Assembly: GCA_963662175.1 (NCBI GenBank)
Contig: OY759218.1
Span: 25,876,051-25,940,050 of the forward strand
Reading direction: 5' to 3'
From: Aradus depressus
Taxonomy: Eukaryota; Arthropoda; Insecta; Hemiptera; Aradidae
DNA length: 64,000 nucleotides
The translations under genes and the position numbers were made by a program. Under the pieces are notes generated by a model that saw only the letters and a program-made list of their open reading frames with translations, searched no databases and was not told the DNA's origin. Each line of letters begins with the position of its first letter. Position 1 is the first letter of the stretch. This document shows, one piece after another, positions 41,801-46,730 of this stretch.

Positions 41801-44800
41801 TGTAATTGAATGATATCAGGCGGAGATGAATAAAAATAAAAAGGCAAGAGAGTAGATGCAGCCTAGGGCAGTCGGTGACCTGTATTGGCAGTATGTTATG
41901 ACGTTTGAAGTTCAATCTTTTCAATATAAATGTGAAGAATATTCTGAAGTACTTATTTTTATTTGAAGGCATCAATGTATGTTTTATATTTCTTCCGACC
42001 ATGTATGGTTCTTTGGAACATCCTGACAAGCTTCTGTTTGACTTCACTAATAACTGTTGTAGTTAATGCGGTAAATATTTAAATAAAATGAGATGAACCC
42101 AAAATACCCTCCGACCTAGAATACCCTCTAACATGTTGGTAATTGAGCAACATGATTGAATATTTTTTTACCAATAACACAGGCCAACAAAAAAAATGTT
42201 TGTAAAAACTTTTTAAACCATTTCACCTAAATCTTATGTATTTTTGGGCGCTGAAACCGTATTTGGTATCAGTTTTTTTTTTATCACCCACAATTCTCTC
42301 ACAATATGACATCGATTATATATTTCAAAATAGGGAAAATTTGATACATAAAAATTAAAAAATCGTAGTTTTTTTTATTAGGTTACAATTTTTATTTACG
42401 ATAATATTAAATTACTACAATTCGAATATTTTAGGTGCTTATTTTTTTGAATTTTCTTTCCCTTTTCTCTGTAAAGTTTCTTGTATAGCTTTTTCTTCGA
42501 TGTGATGCATTTCGTTGTTCTCTGTGAAGTGACCAACAGTAATCACCCATCATGCTGATATTCCACCGTCCCTGGTATCGTTTCCCATCTCTTGTATGTC
42601 CTGATGAAACTACTAGTTTGATGTAAACTACTTAACTTTTAACTACTAATTTGATGTAAAAAATAAACGTAGATTTTAAATTTAATTAAAACCTATTTTC
42701 AAAACACATTTTCGTTTTAGTTAATAGACCCTACTTATTAAATTACTTTCACAATGAAATCGGCATGGTTAAACCAATTGTAGAGAAAAGGGGCCGCAGT
42801 CCAAATGCATAGAACACCGAATTAGTAAATGCGCAGCTGATGATTCAGATAGCAAGTGCATCTACAAAAACCTTCTGGATCGATACAGCTTCCGTTTGTC
42901 TGATTTAGCTAAAAATCAATAGGTTTCGTCCTTAGAGGGCTTTTAATAAACATATCAACAAATTTCGTGTGAAGGGGTCCTAGAAGGGGAGTAGTGTAAG
43001 ACTACCATCATGTACCTGTTATCTCATCGGGTCTGGAGTTCTCTTATCCGTTATATATATGTACCTCAAAAACCTCCTTAGAAGTTCTTTCTAAATGATA
43101 CTATGGAATCCTGGCCTGGCTCAACAGCATCCGCAACAATGATATTTCTATGAGCATTTTTTAAAGTTATCAATTACCCCAAAACTAATATTTTCATAAT
43201 AGATACTTCAATAAAAAAACATAATTTTCTAAAGCTACATTATTAATTACGCAAATAAGGAAAAATTTCGAAGCAATAATCATCAACTATACAAATAATG
43301 GATTATGAAGAAAAATAAATGTTCAATTATGGGAAAAATTAGACATTTTTCCGAAACTATATTAATCATCCAAATAATGAATAATGGGTCGAAGAGACAA
43401 TGGTCATAAGAAGATGAGTTATAGAATACTTCAGGCAGAACATAACCCCCGACAAGATCCAGAGCTCACTTGGTGTAAAGCGCCGAAAACCAAGGACGAC
43501 CGTGGACCAGGGGAGCCATCGACCTGGTCCACGGCAGCAACATGTATAATATTGTAAAGAAATAAACTGGAGAAGGTTACCCATTCCCCAGGGGGTCAGG
43601 AGCACCAAAAAAAAAAAAAAAAAGTTCTAGAATATTTGAATTGATTCAAGAATGATAATAATGAAACTAAAAGTAAACACGAAGAGAGTCATTTTTCACA
43701 ACTAATTAACTAATTAATTGAGTATGTGATTTCCAAAACCAATTTTCCGTAAACAACTTTTGGGATAATCACCAAAAACTGATAAAAATTAACCGTTTTA
43801 AGTTGAAGTTCCTATTTTTTTTTTCATGGGTAATAACTTTATCTTTCATCTTGCAAACGTTGCCAAATATATTGTGGCTAGAAAATTTGCTATTTTTTAT
43901 TTAAGTTTTCTAATAGCTACTTTTGGCACTCAACATGAGAAATAGCTGGTTTTGGAAATCACCTACTCAATTATTATAAGTCAATTGAAAGAAAAAAAGT
44001 CGTCGGTAAATCAGAGACCCTCCGATGAACCCCCCTTTCCTTCGGACGATATCGCTGAAAACTAATGCTGCTACTGTAATGAATGTATCGACATGAAATT
44101 TTATATTTAAATTCAAAACAAAAGGGGGGCTCAGACGCCACTATGTAAGTTAAATATTAAGTTTCAGCCCAATCGGTAGATTTGTTTAGAAGGGAGAGCG
44201 AAAACGTAGTTGTTTAATTCGTGTTGGGGAAGTACATAGCCGGTGATTCACCGATAACTTTTCTTTTTCCATTTTTGGAATCAGGAGGTCGGAAAACATG
44301 AAATTCTGTTGAAAATTTCGCATCGAATTTTATGACCGATTACATAATTGTCTTTATACTCTGTATAACTGGGGAAGTAAAGTAGAAATGAATGTAGCGG
44401 ACATAGAAACACCGAGTTCTACTTAGGAAATAGTAAGTCAATATTCAAACTGTGGGCAAAAGGAGCCCTGTTTTGTATGTGTTGGAGAGTTCAAGCTAAC
44501 AAAGCGACACTACAATAGATATGAGGGCGCCCGGTAGCTCAGTAGTATGCGTGGTTGCTTACTGAGCTCAAGATCAAGGTGAAAAAACCTTGAATGCTCC
44601 CACCTTAAGGACGTTAAGCGATGATCCCGAGGCTTTAAAATGTCAGGTACTCGTTAAAGACCCCTAAACTAGGTGAATAAAAATTTAAGGTAGGCAAAAT
44701 TTAGGACTCTCATAGTAGAGTCATCACTCACTTGATTCCGCAGGAGCAAGCGACAAACCCCATCCTACTTGATCTTCCTAATTTGGAGTGAGTGTGAGTA

Positions 44801-45766
44801 AGTAGTGTAATATTATTTTTTTTTTAATTGGGTTTTTCAAAATGTCTCGCGGGCCGGACCAAATCTTACAGCGGGCCGGTTGTTGCCCGCATATGCTTTA
44901 GATCATCAAATTAATGGACTAGAAAGATTAAGAACATAGTAGATTGGTGCTTATCGAGGAACTATAAGTTTTGTAGCAAAGGTAAGTTAGGGTTAAGTTC
45001 CTAAAAATAAAATTATTTTAGCAACATGTAAGTACACACACATTAAGTGATAGTACACACACTGAACATAAAAACTTCATATTCGACTGAAAACAACAAT
45101 AATAAATATTGTAAACATTGCAAAACATGTTTTCCAATAAAATAGTTCTTGAAGAAATTTATTTTTCAAAGTATTATATGTATTATAAAATAAGTTTTTG
45201 AGAATAAATGAAGTTTCGATTTAGAGTATTGAAATACGTTACAGTCACAGTCAAGTTTTAGACAGATTTTTTTTAATTTTTACTATTTTATTTATTTTTT
45301 TTTTTGTCTTTATGCACGATGCATATTAGCCATGTCACTGTGTTATCTAGTTATTTACGACATCCATGGCCCCGGGAGGGAGTTCTATCTACGATATAAA
45401 ACTCACTCCCGGACGGGATTCGAACCCGCAAACCATGGTGAGTCCATGCGACCAAAGCCCTACGCTTTAGCCCGCACGGCCACCTTGGCCCCCATTTTAG
45501 ACAGATGAATTTCGTTTTCATATGTGAAAAATGAAGCAGTGAGGGGGGCTGTTTGCCAACAGGCCAGTACCAAACTTTGTTATTTTATAAGGAAAAATAT
45601 GTAAGAATGAGTTACCTAGTTGGACGAACATCTTGGGTCGGTGGTTGTCCTGCCATGCTCCCAGTACGATCATAACAGCCATCAGCAGAGTAACGTAGGG
45701 AGAGATGAAACAGAGGGATCCCATTCTGCAATCCTTCCTGCTTCCACACCACTATACCGCCATCCC
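1036..45766 (-). CDS. Sema1a: Semaphorin-1A, 17 coding exons, 3' end outside window
   Basis: Class 1 transmembrane semaphorin, a cell-surface axon-guidance ligand/receptor that acts with plexin A in insects. I joined 17 exons by hand. Every intron is bounded by GT or GC and AG, and all phases agree over 2217 nt (739 codons). Order: signal peptide (residues 1-23), sema domain (about 30-500) with [51 protein letters not shown] and VVIEEL, PSI domain (about 503-550, LQDPYCAWD), a short stalk, one membrane segment (about 616-638), then a cytoplasmic tail with [19 protein letters not shown]. There is no immunoglobulin domain, as expected for class 1. The last exon seen ends at a donor, so the C-terminus is off the left edge. 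Intron 1 is about 22 kb; the other introns are 0.6-2.3 kb and carry transposons. Known: family and role. Inferred: exon junctions. Confidence 0.96.
1829..2112 (+). repeat. tRNA-derived SINE family 1, old copy
   Basis: Plus-oriented and diverged. The head starts AGCCGGTAGCACAGATGTAG (A-box region), followed by GAGTTCGATCTC (B box). The body ends with GATATGATCTCGTAGTTGAAG and CCCGGGCATGAGTC, as in the younger copies at 12.4, 29.4, 30.5 and 33.9 kb. Confidence 0.8.
2621..2831 (-). CDS. Sema1a: Sema-1a exon 16, transmembrane segment; GC donor
   Basis: Residues about 598-668. A hydrophobic stretch [20 protein letters not shown] is followed by a basic stop-transfer ([11 protein letters not shown]) and [19 protein letters not shown]. 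Acceptor TTGATAG. The only donor that keeps frame with exon 17 is GCAAGT, starting at 2620 (GC-AG class, phase 2). A GT four bases further on would put exon 17 in a frame that stops after seven codons. Without splicing the frame ends about six codons past the junction. Confidence 0.9.
3923..4063 (-). CDS. Sema1a: Sema-1a exon 15, extracellular stalk
   Basis: Residues about 551-598, hydrophilic, with [19 protein letters not shown] and [12 protein letters not shown]. This is the poorly conserved linker between the PSI domain and the membrane. Assignment rests on phase (1 in, 1 out), acceptor TTTTCAG, donor GTAAGA and position. Confidence 0.82.
4205..4450. mobile_element. Penelope-type fold-back repeat around (AT)n
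   Basis: Two inverted arms (about 4259-4300 and 4400-4445, sharing TATTCCACTAAA and TTAGTGGAATGGAC) enclose AT microsatellites and the motif ATGCCGAAACCGGTAG. The outer left arm matches the opposite strand of 54800-54935. Such arms plus a CCGAAAC motif resemble terminal repeats of Penelope-like elements. This is inference. Confidence 0.5.
4782..4845. repeat. (AT)n microsatellite, ~32 units
   Basis: Uninterrupted AT dinucleotides in the Sema-1a intron between exons 15 and 14. Other AT tracts lie at 4302-4320, 4361-4399, 22157-22216, 27566-27604, 54684-54703 and about 63066-63126. Confidence 0.95.
5314..5456 (-). CDS. Sema1a: Sema-1a exon 14, PSI domain
   Basis: Residues about 503-551, with [19 protein letters not shown], the plexin-semaphorin-integrin cysteine module, followed by [15 protein letters not shown]. 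Acceptor GACAG, donor GTAAGT inside a continuing open frame; phase 2 in, phase 1 out. Confidence 0.92.
5485..5563. repeat. Short palindromic tandem repeat (about 3 units)
   Basis: Three units of about 25-28 bp built on AATGTATGAACATTATTATT, each itself nearly palindromic (AATG...CATT). It lies in the intron upstream of the PSI exon. Confidence 0.8.
6148..6292 (-). repeat. SINE family 1 head fragment
   Basis: The minus strand gives GAGTTCGAACCC (B box) and the A-box region, then CTGGGAGGTAAA-like text shared with the full copies. Diverged and truncated. Confidence 0.65.
6643..6871 (-). CDS. Sema1a: Sema-1a exon 13, end of sema domain
   Basis: Residues about 427-503: [43 protein letters not shown], then the first PSI cysteines. 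Acceptor TTTTGTAG, donor GTATTG; phases 1 and 2. Confidence 0.96.
6935..7458 (-). mobile_element. Non-autonomous Helitron-like element, copy A
   Basis: On the minus strand it begins TCATATATATAAAGCTGAAA and ends with a hairpin (CCCGG, loop, CCGGG), eight bases, then CTAG. It sits between A and T, the Helitron integration signature. It holds an internal duplicated ~115-bp block (GTGGATGCTGGGATGGACCA twice). Homologous and inverted relative to 23835-24516. No Rep/helicase coding region. Confidence 0.75.
7715..7797 (-). CDS. Sema1a: Sema-1a exon 12
   Basis: Residues about 399-427, with [14 protein letters not shown] and SYDVLFIGT, the family block [13 protein letters not shown] split by the next intron. 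Acceptor TTCCAG, donor GTAAGT; phases 2 and 1. Confidence 0.95.
8883..9028 (-). CDS. Sema1a: Sema-1a exon 11
   Basis: Residues about 351-399: [20 protein letters not shown], then [13 protein letters not shown] and [10 protein letters not shown]. This is the PRPGxC region and the following propeller blade. Acceptor ATTAG, donor GTAAGT; phases 0 and 2. Confidence 0.95.
9097..9489. mobile_element. hAT-type MITE with 8-bp target duplication
   Basis: Terminal inverted repeats CAGTGGCGGATTAA and TTAATCCACCACTG are flanked by the direct 8-bp duplication AGTTTAAA (9089-9096 and 9490-9497). The interior is rich in GGGGCCCC and has no transposase. It is in the Sema-1a intron between exons 11 and 10. 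Confidence 0.88.
9739..9893 (-). repeat. SINE family 1 fragment
   Basis: Opposite-strand match to the SINE body (CTGACATCGTACAGGCTCGG, CATCCGAAGG) and a degraded B box. The 5' head and 3' tail are incomplete. Confidence 0.7.
10044..10433. mobile_element. Possible hAT-type MITE
   Basis: Ends CAAGGGCGGTTCC and TATATCCGCCACTG, roughly inverted, with poly-G near one end and poly-C near the other. The flanks share CAGAC. Ends are diverged, so the boundaries are uncertain. Confidence 0.4.
10523..10725 (-). CDS. Sema1a: Sema-1a exon 10
   Basis: Residues about 283-350, with [27 protein letters not shown] and NSNWLPV. FTTxxNSIxGSAVCAF is diagnostic of the sema domain. Acceptor TTTCAG, donor GTTAGA; phases 1 and 0. 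Confidence 0.96.
11289..11430 (-). CDS. Sema1a: Sema-1a exon 9
   Basis: Residues about 236-283: [19 protein letters not shown], then [14 protein letters not shown] and FPFYFNEI. These are the RVARVCKxDxGG and [10 protein letters not shown] signatures. Acceptor TTTCAG, donor GTAAGT; phases 0 and 1. Confidence 0.96.
11545..12132 (+). mobile_element. hAT element remnant with C-terminal transposase fragment
   Basis: Terminal inverted repeats TAAGGTGACCAACT and AGTTGGTCACCTTA bound 588 bp. Inside, plus strand about 11635-11964, the reading frame includes [20 protein letters not shown] and [17 protein letters not shown]. This matches the C-terminal dimerisation region of hAT transposases (GTNAAVERVFSxxNxxW). 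The catalytic part is absent, so it is a deletion derivative. It lies between Sema-1a exons 9 and 8. Confidence 0.72.
12391..12732 (-). repeat. tRNA-derived SINE family 1, full length
   Basis: About 340 bp. Minus-strand head GGGCGCCGGTAGCTCAGTGG (A box) and GGGTTCGTAACCC-like B box, a body with CGATGGTCCAGAGCC, and a 3' end reading ATGAGTCATAAACCTAACC. Flanks share about 12-14 bp (ACTAGTCTTA and CCTAGTCTAA), a likely target duplication. Confidence 0.88.
13305..13393 (-). CDS. Sema1a: Sema-1a exon 8
   Basis: Residues about 206-235, with [20 protein letters not shown] and AVEYINCGK, the [15 protein letters not shown] core of semaphorins. Acceptor is a poly-pyrimidine tract plus CAG, donor GTAAAT; phases 1 and 0. 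Confidence 0.95.
14783..15012. mobile_element. Fold-back MITE, family also at 27.2 kb
   Basis: Inverted arms: TTTTGTACAGATCATTCTCC on the left, GGAAAGTGATCTGTACAAAG on the right, plus CTACTGG and CCAGTAACG inside. A second copy with the same arms lies at about 27190-27475. No coding capacity. Confidence 0.68.
15196..15300 (-). CDS. Sema1a: Sema-1a exon 7
   Basis: Residues about 171-206, with [19 protein letters not shown], the hallmark TVADFSGxDPxIYR block. Acceptor TTGCAG, donor GTACTT, phase 1 at both ends. Confidence 0.95.
15744..15935. repeat. Inverted-repeat hairpin, Penelope-like family
   Basis: Arms TATTGTCTATTTCACAAAAT and TTTTGTGAAATAGACCATAT around a short loop (about 15760-15865). 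The right-hand text continues like 61395-61500 (ACATACGTTTTT, TTTTTTATTAAGTGTTT). Probably terminal repeats of one family. Palindromic AT-rich DNA follows to 16035. Confidence 0.55.
16696..16783 (-). CDS. Sema1a: Sema-1a exon 6
   Basis: Residues about 142-171, with [16 protein letters not shown], equal to the family block CPFDPxHNSTA, with an N-glycosylation site (NST). Acceptor TTTAG, donor GTAAGT; phases 0 and 1. Confidence 0.94.
17833..18285. mobile_element. MITE with GTTTCACACTATCA terminal repeats
   Basis: Left end AAGCCCGTTTCACACTATCA, right end TGATAGTGTGAAACCAGAT, inverted, flanked by TA on each side. About 450 bp, non-coding. The TIR style resembles Harbinger-like MITEs, but no transposase is present. 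In the intron between exons 6 and 5. Confidence 0.65.
18857..18964 (-). CDS. Sema1a: Sema-1a exon 5
   Basis: Residues about 106-141, containing [12 protein letters not shown] and [12 protein letters not shown], the most conserved signature of the sema domain. Acceptor TTTACAG, donor GTAAGT, phase 0 at both ends; 36 codons. Confidence 0.95.
19820..19960. repeat. GC-rich imperfect tandem repeat
   Basis: Two units of about 55 bp with TCTGGCACTGCATTCTAGCA and GAGCGGCATTG. They stand out as GC-rich within an AT-rich intron. Confidence 0.6.
21254..21316 (-). CDS. Sema1a: Sema-1a exon 4
   Basis: Residues about 85-105, reading [21 protein letters not shown], the conserved cysteine-containing GK block. 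Acceptor TTTTCAG, donor GTATTT, both ends phase 0; 21 codons. Confidence 0.93.
22039..22084 (-). CDS. Sema1a: Sema-1a exon 3 (46-nt microexon)
   Basis: Residues about 69-84; it reads [15 protein letters not shown], the NIVYNISL block of the family. Acceptor TTTCAG, donor GTATTA; phase 2 in, phase 0 out. An (AT)n microsatellite lies about 75 bp upstream of its acceptor. Confidence 0.92.
22157..22216. repeat. (AT)n microsatellite beside exon 3
   Basis: About 30 AT units in the exon 2-exon 3 intron, about 75 bp from the exon 3 acceptor. Confidence 0.95.
22776..23031. mobile_element. MITE with 32-bp terminal inverted repeats
   Basis: Ends TGAAGAGCACGGGGAAAGAA and TTCTTTGCTCGTGCTCTTCA are inverted, followed inwards by CAGGTTTGTCAC and GTGACAAACCTG. 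256 bp, non-coding. I could not see a clean target duplication. In the exon 2-exon 3 intron. Confidence 0.72.
23363..23459 (-). CDS. Sema1a: Sema-1a exon 2
   Basis: Residues about 37-69. The translation contains [17 protein letters not shown] and ends ILIGAR, matching the first strand of the sema beta-propeller. Acceptor TTTCAG, donor GTAATA; phases 1 and 2. It is separated from exon 1 by the ~22 kb intron 1. Confidence 0.93.
23835..24516 (+). mobile_element. Non-autonomous Helitron-like element, copy B
   Basis: Begins TCATATATATAAAGCTGAAA, ends with hairpin CCCGGGCAACGCCGAG, eight bases and CTAG, lying between A and T. Same family as 6935-7458 in the opposite orientation. It has about 160 bp extra sequence (24210-24370) and one mismatch in the terminal hairpin stem. 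Intron 1 of Sema-1a. Confidence 0.75.
24560..25015 (+). repeat. Dispersed repeat end, then GC-rich tandem units
   Basis: 24560-24682 is a copy of the GGGGAAGTAAA-ending repeat. 24745-24950 holds three imperfect units of about 60-70 bp sharing GGCCGTCTATAAAG and CAGCCAGACCTCGGA. Then AATAAA occurs at about 24986. The TATA-like and AATAAA motifs suggest an LTR fragment, unproven. 25020-25690 is AT-rich with no feature I recognise. Confidence 0.45.
26264..26909. mobile_element. hAT-type MITE with poly-C tracts
   Basis: Flanked by the 8-bp direct duplication TAGGAGAA (26256-26263 and 26910-26917). Ends CAGGGGAAAC and TACGCCCCTA. Poly-C runs lie near both ends (about 26290-26312 and 26866-26883). 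It contains a second, fold-back element at 26566-26718. Confidence 0.78.
26566..26718. mobile_element. Fold-back MITE nested in the hAT MITE
   Basis: Near-perfect inverted arms of about 57 bp: GCAAAGCGCAGCAGCAGC on the left and GCTGCTGCTGCGCTTTGC on the right, outer ends AGCTGATTTTACATG and CATGTAAAGTCAGC. TTAA lies on both sides, compatible with a TTAA target. Confidence 0.78.
27190..27475. mobile_element. Fold-back MITE, second copy of 14.8 kb family
   Basis: Arms ACCAATCACTCTCCCTCC and TGTACAAAAGTGATTGGTAT with inner TTACTGGG and CCCAGTAAAG. Non-coding. An (AT)n tract follows at 27566-27604. Confidence 0.68.
29089..29938. mobile_element. Inverted-repeat element (Penelope-like arms) in the LINE
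   Basis: Arms of about 200 bp (29089-29288 and 29737-29938) are reverse complements. Outer ends GGAATTCGAGGTTCTGT and ACAGAACCTCGAGTTCC; inner text shared includes AATATTTGGCC, GACAATGAT and CATTTATTTATAAA. The arms carry CCTGATTAAGGG...CGGAAACGTTGGCC-like text, reminiscent of Penelope terminal repeats. A SINE has inserted between the arms. Confidence 0.65.
29351..29695 (-). repeat. tRNA-derived SINE family 1, full length
   Basis: Same family as 12391-12732. Head GGGCGCCGGTAGCTCTGTGG and B box GGGTTCGAAACCC. The 3' end carries two AACCT units. Flanked by the duplication AATAACCTATA. It lies inside the loop of the inverted-repeat element. Confidence 0.92.
30459..30803 (-). repeat. tRNA-derived SINE family 1, full length
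   Basis: Head GGGCGCCGGTAGCTCAGTGG, B box GGGTTCGTAACCC, 3' end ATGAGTCATAAAACCTAACC. The target duplication CATAGTATGGTA is exact on both sides, which shows retrotransposition of this unit. Confidence 0.93.
31027..31150 (+). pseudogene. Tigger/pogo-type transposase N-terminus, truncated
   Basis: ATG at 31027 opens [20 protein letters not shown], then [19 protein letters not shown]. This is the CENP-B/pogo N-terminal helix-turn-helix (KKLEIIxxxEkGxSvrxLAxxFgIGkst). The frame stops right after IGKTR, where satellite-like repeat DNA starts. The DDE domain is absent. Confidence 0.75.
31150..32800. repeat. Repeat block with a 137-bp minisatellite
   Basis: Degenerate units (GTAATGAATGTATCGACCCG, CCGAAGGGGAGAGG) throughout. 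From about 31794 to 32510 there are five near-identical copies with an exact 137-bp period (anchors 31794, 31931, 32068, 32205, 32342, 32479). The array ends with text shared with the dispersed repeat at 13.0, 34.4 and 44.2 kb. Confidence 0.92.
33430..33640. repeat. Degenerate CACAACTGGC tandem array
   Basis: About six irregular units of 30-40 bp built on CAAACAACACAGCACAACTG and GGCTTCCAAACA. No reading frame of note. 32800-33430 shows only short dispersed-repeat text. Confidence 0.7.
33879..34224 (-). repeat. tRNA-derived SINE family 1, full length
   Basis: Head GGGCGCCGGTAGCTCAGTGG, B box region with GGGTTCGTAGCCC, 3' end ATGAGTCATAAAACCTAACC. Flanked by the duplication TGATAGCAGAAAGG (33867-33880 and about 34222-34236). 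Confidence 0.93.
34958..35740. repeat. 116-bp minisatellite with higher-order pattern
   Basis: Seven units with an exact 116-bp period (anchors 34958, 35074, 35190, 35306, 35422, 35538, 35654). Each holds the 8-bp-arm inverted repeat GATCAGTTCAAACTGATC. Units 2-3 and 5-6 share the same variants (AGCGCGGCGCAAG then AGTGCGGCGCATG with TCTCTGTC), a 348-bp higher-order repeat. A poly-C run follows at about 35849-35871. Confidence 0.95.
36000..36900. other. Intron 1 DNA, nothing recognisable
   Basis: Open frames at 36436-36678 and 35998-36228 match no family I know. A short stem (CCTCAGCTCCAAGCTGAGG) lies near 36843. Confidence 0.5.
36930..37700 (-). pseudogene. GC-rich LINE ORF1-like (gag-like) fragment
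   Basis: A GC-rich island in AT-rich DNA. Minus frame 37438-37247 reads [20 protein letters not shown], later [17 protein letters not shown] and ATNPEH. After a stop the frame continues [12 protein letters not shown]. The composition and text resemble gag-like ORF1 of R1-group LINEs. No zinc knuckles or pol seen. Family assignment is tentative. Confidence 0.45.
37709..37968. mobile_element. hAT-type MITE
   Basis: Ends CAGTGGCGTATTTA and TAAATCCGGCACTC are inverted with mismatches. Flanking 8-mers CAAGATTC (37701-37708) and CATGATTC (37969-37976) differ at one base. 260 bp, AT-rich interior. Confidence 0.75.
38502..38713. repeat. 212-bp direct repeat, left copy
   Basis: Nearly identical to 39949-40160; starts TGTTGGCTTTTG and ends GACGTAAGAAACCAA. 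The 1.2 kb between the copies is AT-rich with no coding frame. Either two copies of one repeat or LTRs of a tiny non-coding element. Confidence 0.75.
39030..39295 (+). repeat. LINE/SINE 3' tail with ATCCT units
   Basis: Contains GGACGCTGATGACCTTGCTG and TTTGCGTCCTTAAACTCC, ending in repeated ATCCTATCCTATCCT. This closing pattern is typical of 3' ends of non-LTR retroelements. Family not identified. Confidence 0.45.
39949..40160. repeat. 212-bp direct repeat, right copy
   Basis: Partner of 38502-38713, same orientation, a few mismatches (for example TGTGTATTTT versus TGGGTATTTT). 40160-41040 shows nothing recognisable. Confidence 0.75.
41060..41745. repeat. AT-rich degenerate tandem array
   Basis: More than ten irregular units of about 45-60 bp built on TATTGTCAATTACCCAAATA and ATTGGTAATTGGTCAAAAAT. 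No coding capacity. Weaker units recur at about 43170-43380. 41745-43370 is otherwise featureless. Confidence 0.85.
43380..43622 (+). repeat. Retroelement 3' end with poly(A)
   Basis: Moderately GC-rich text (GCGCCGAAAACCAAGGACGA, GGTCCACGGCAGCAAC) followed by AATAAA at about 43560 and a ~18-base A run at 43605-43622. This looks like the 3' end of a LINE or of a processed transcript. The source was not identified. Confidence 0.45.
44030..44396 (+). repeat. Dispersed repeat copy ending GGGGAAGTAAA
   Basis: Contains TAATGAATGTATCGACATG, GTACATAGCCGGTGATTCAC and a terminal ATACTCTGTATAACTGGGGA. Shared with 13.0, 24.6, 32.7 and 34.4 kb. Confidence 0.6.
44524..44730 (+). repeat. SINE family 1, internally deleted copy
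   Basis: Plus-oriented head GAGGGCGCCCGGTAGCTCAG and GAGCTCAAGATC. The B box is missing, and the body resumes at GGACGTTAAGCGATGATCCC and runs to TTTAGGACTCTCATAGTAGA. The 3' tail is absent. Confidence 0.8.
45268..45493 (-). repeat. tRNA-derived SINE family 2
   Basis: The minus strand starts GGGGCCAAGGTGGCCGTGCG (A-box side), then GGGTTCGAATCCCGTCC (B box), and ends in poly-A. Flanked by the duplication TTTTAGACAGAT. A second copy lies at about 56372-56562. Only 120 bp from the Sema-1a exon 1 donor. Confidence 0.85.
45616..45766 (-). CDS. Sema1a: Sema-1a first coding exon (exon 1) with 5' leader
   Basis: The ATG at 45724 opens a hydrophobic signal peptide ([17 protein letters not shown]...) followed by [12 protein letters not shown], the conserved start of mature insect Sema-1a. 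The exon ends at 45616 before GTAAC, phase 1. A good acceptor (polypyrimidine then TTTCAG, AG at 45768-45767) lies 42 nt upstream of the ATG, so this exon probably begins at 45766 and further non-coding exons lie upstream. The leader holds a three-codon upstream reading frame (ATG GCG GTA TAG). Confidence 0.93.
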
Positions 45767-45825
45767 CTGAAACAGGATAGTCTGTTAGATCCAAGCGCAG
45801 ACAATAAATATAAAATGCGTTTGAG

Positions 45826-46520
45826 CAGTGCCGGATTAATAAATAGGCAATGTAGGCAGTTGCCTACAGGCCCCGCGCCTTTGGAGGGTCCCATAATCCG
45901 AATCAAAATAATATTTATTTAATATTAAAAAAAAATGAAACGGAGTTTTTCTAGATTGCTTCCCCTCTGCAAAAAAAAAGTTTTCAATATTTCACAAAAA
46001 AAAAAAAAAAATTGCTCTACTCCTGAAATATTGGATATCAAACTCCGAGGAGTATTTGATGTAAAAATTCAAATTATTGAAAAACTGTCATCGATCTTCA
46101 ATGACACAAGACCGTAAATATTATATTTAATGTATAATTCATTTTATTCATTTGTTTTGAATACAGTGGAATATTAATCTATAAACAACTATTTTGTTTT
46201 TTATCTTATCCTTTATCTTACGGTTTCTCAGTAATAAAAAATATAATATGAATATTTCTGGTTATCACTTTTGCTAAATAAAACTTTTAAACATAAAAAA
46301 TTTACTTAAAAATATTCTGTTTATAAAATGAAAAGACAAATATTTTTGAACGGACTTAAGACAATTTTTTTTCCAGTAAATGATCAACAGGTTATTGGGT
46401 AATTACATTACTGATGATTTGATTCAATGACCGGTTGGTAAAAATCTGCAAAGAATAATCTGCGAAGGGGCCCCGAGATTTCGATTGCCTAGGGGCCTCC
46501 ATAGTGCTTATACAGCACTG
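45826..46520. mobile_element. hAT-type MITE upstream of Sema-1a exon 1
   Basis: Ends CAGTGCCGGATTAA and TTATACAGCACTG are inverted with mismatches. Flanks CGTTTGAG and CTTTTGAG differ at one base. The interior has GGCAATGTAGGCAGTTGCC and GGGGCCCC, as in the 9.1 kb MITE. It begins only 59 bp upstream of the splice acceptor of the first coding exon. Confidence 0.7.
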
Positions 46521-46730
46521 CCTTTTGAGTCAAAGTCAGCTATCTCCACTTTGCATCAAAATGAGATATTCCCACGGTTACATTCTAAATCAAAATCTGA
46601 ATTGAATCAAATGATTGTATTAAACCAAAGCCTCCAACTCAGCCTAACACGATCACTATCACGTCCACACTAATGTTCAGAACCTAGCTATCTCCAAAGT
46701 AACCAATATCCTAAATGAGGGGATATTTAT

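Noticed and set aside
45376..45492. Leucine/serine-like tRNA gene
   Set aside because: It has a pol III-like B box but is joined to a body and poly-A with a target duplication, and a second defective copy exists at 56.4 kb.
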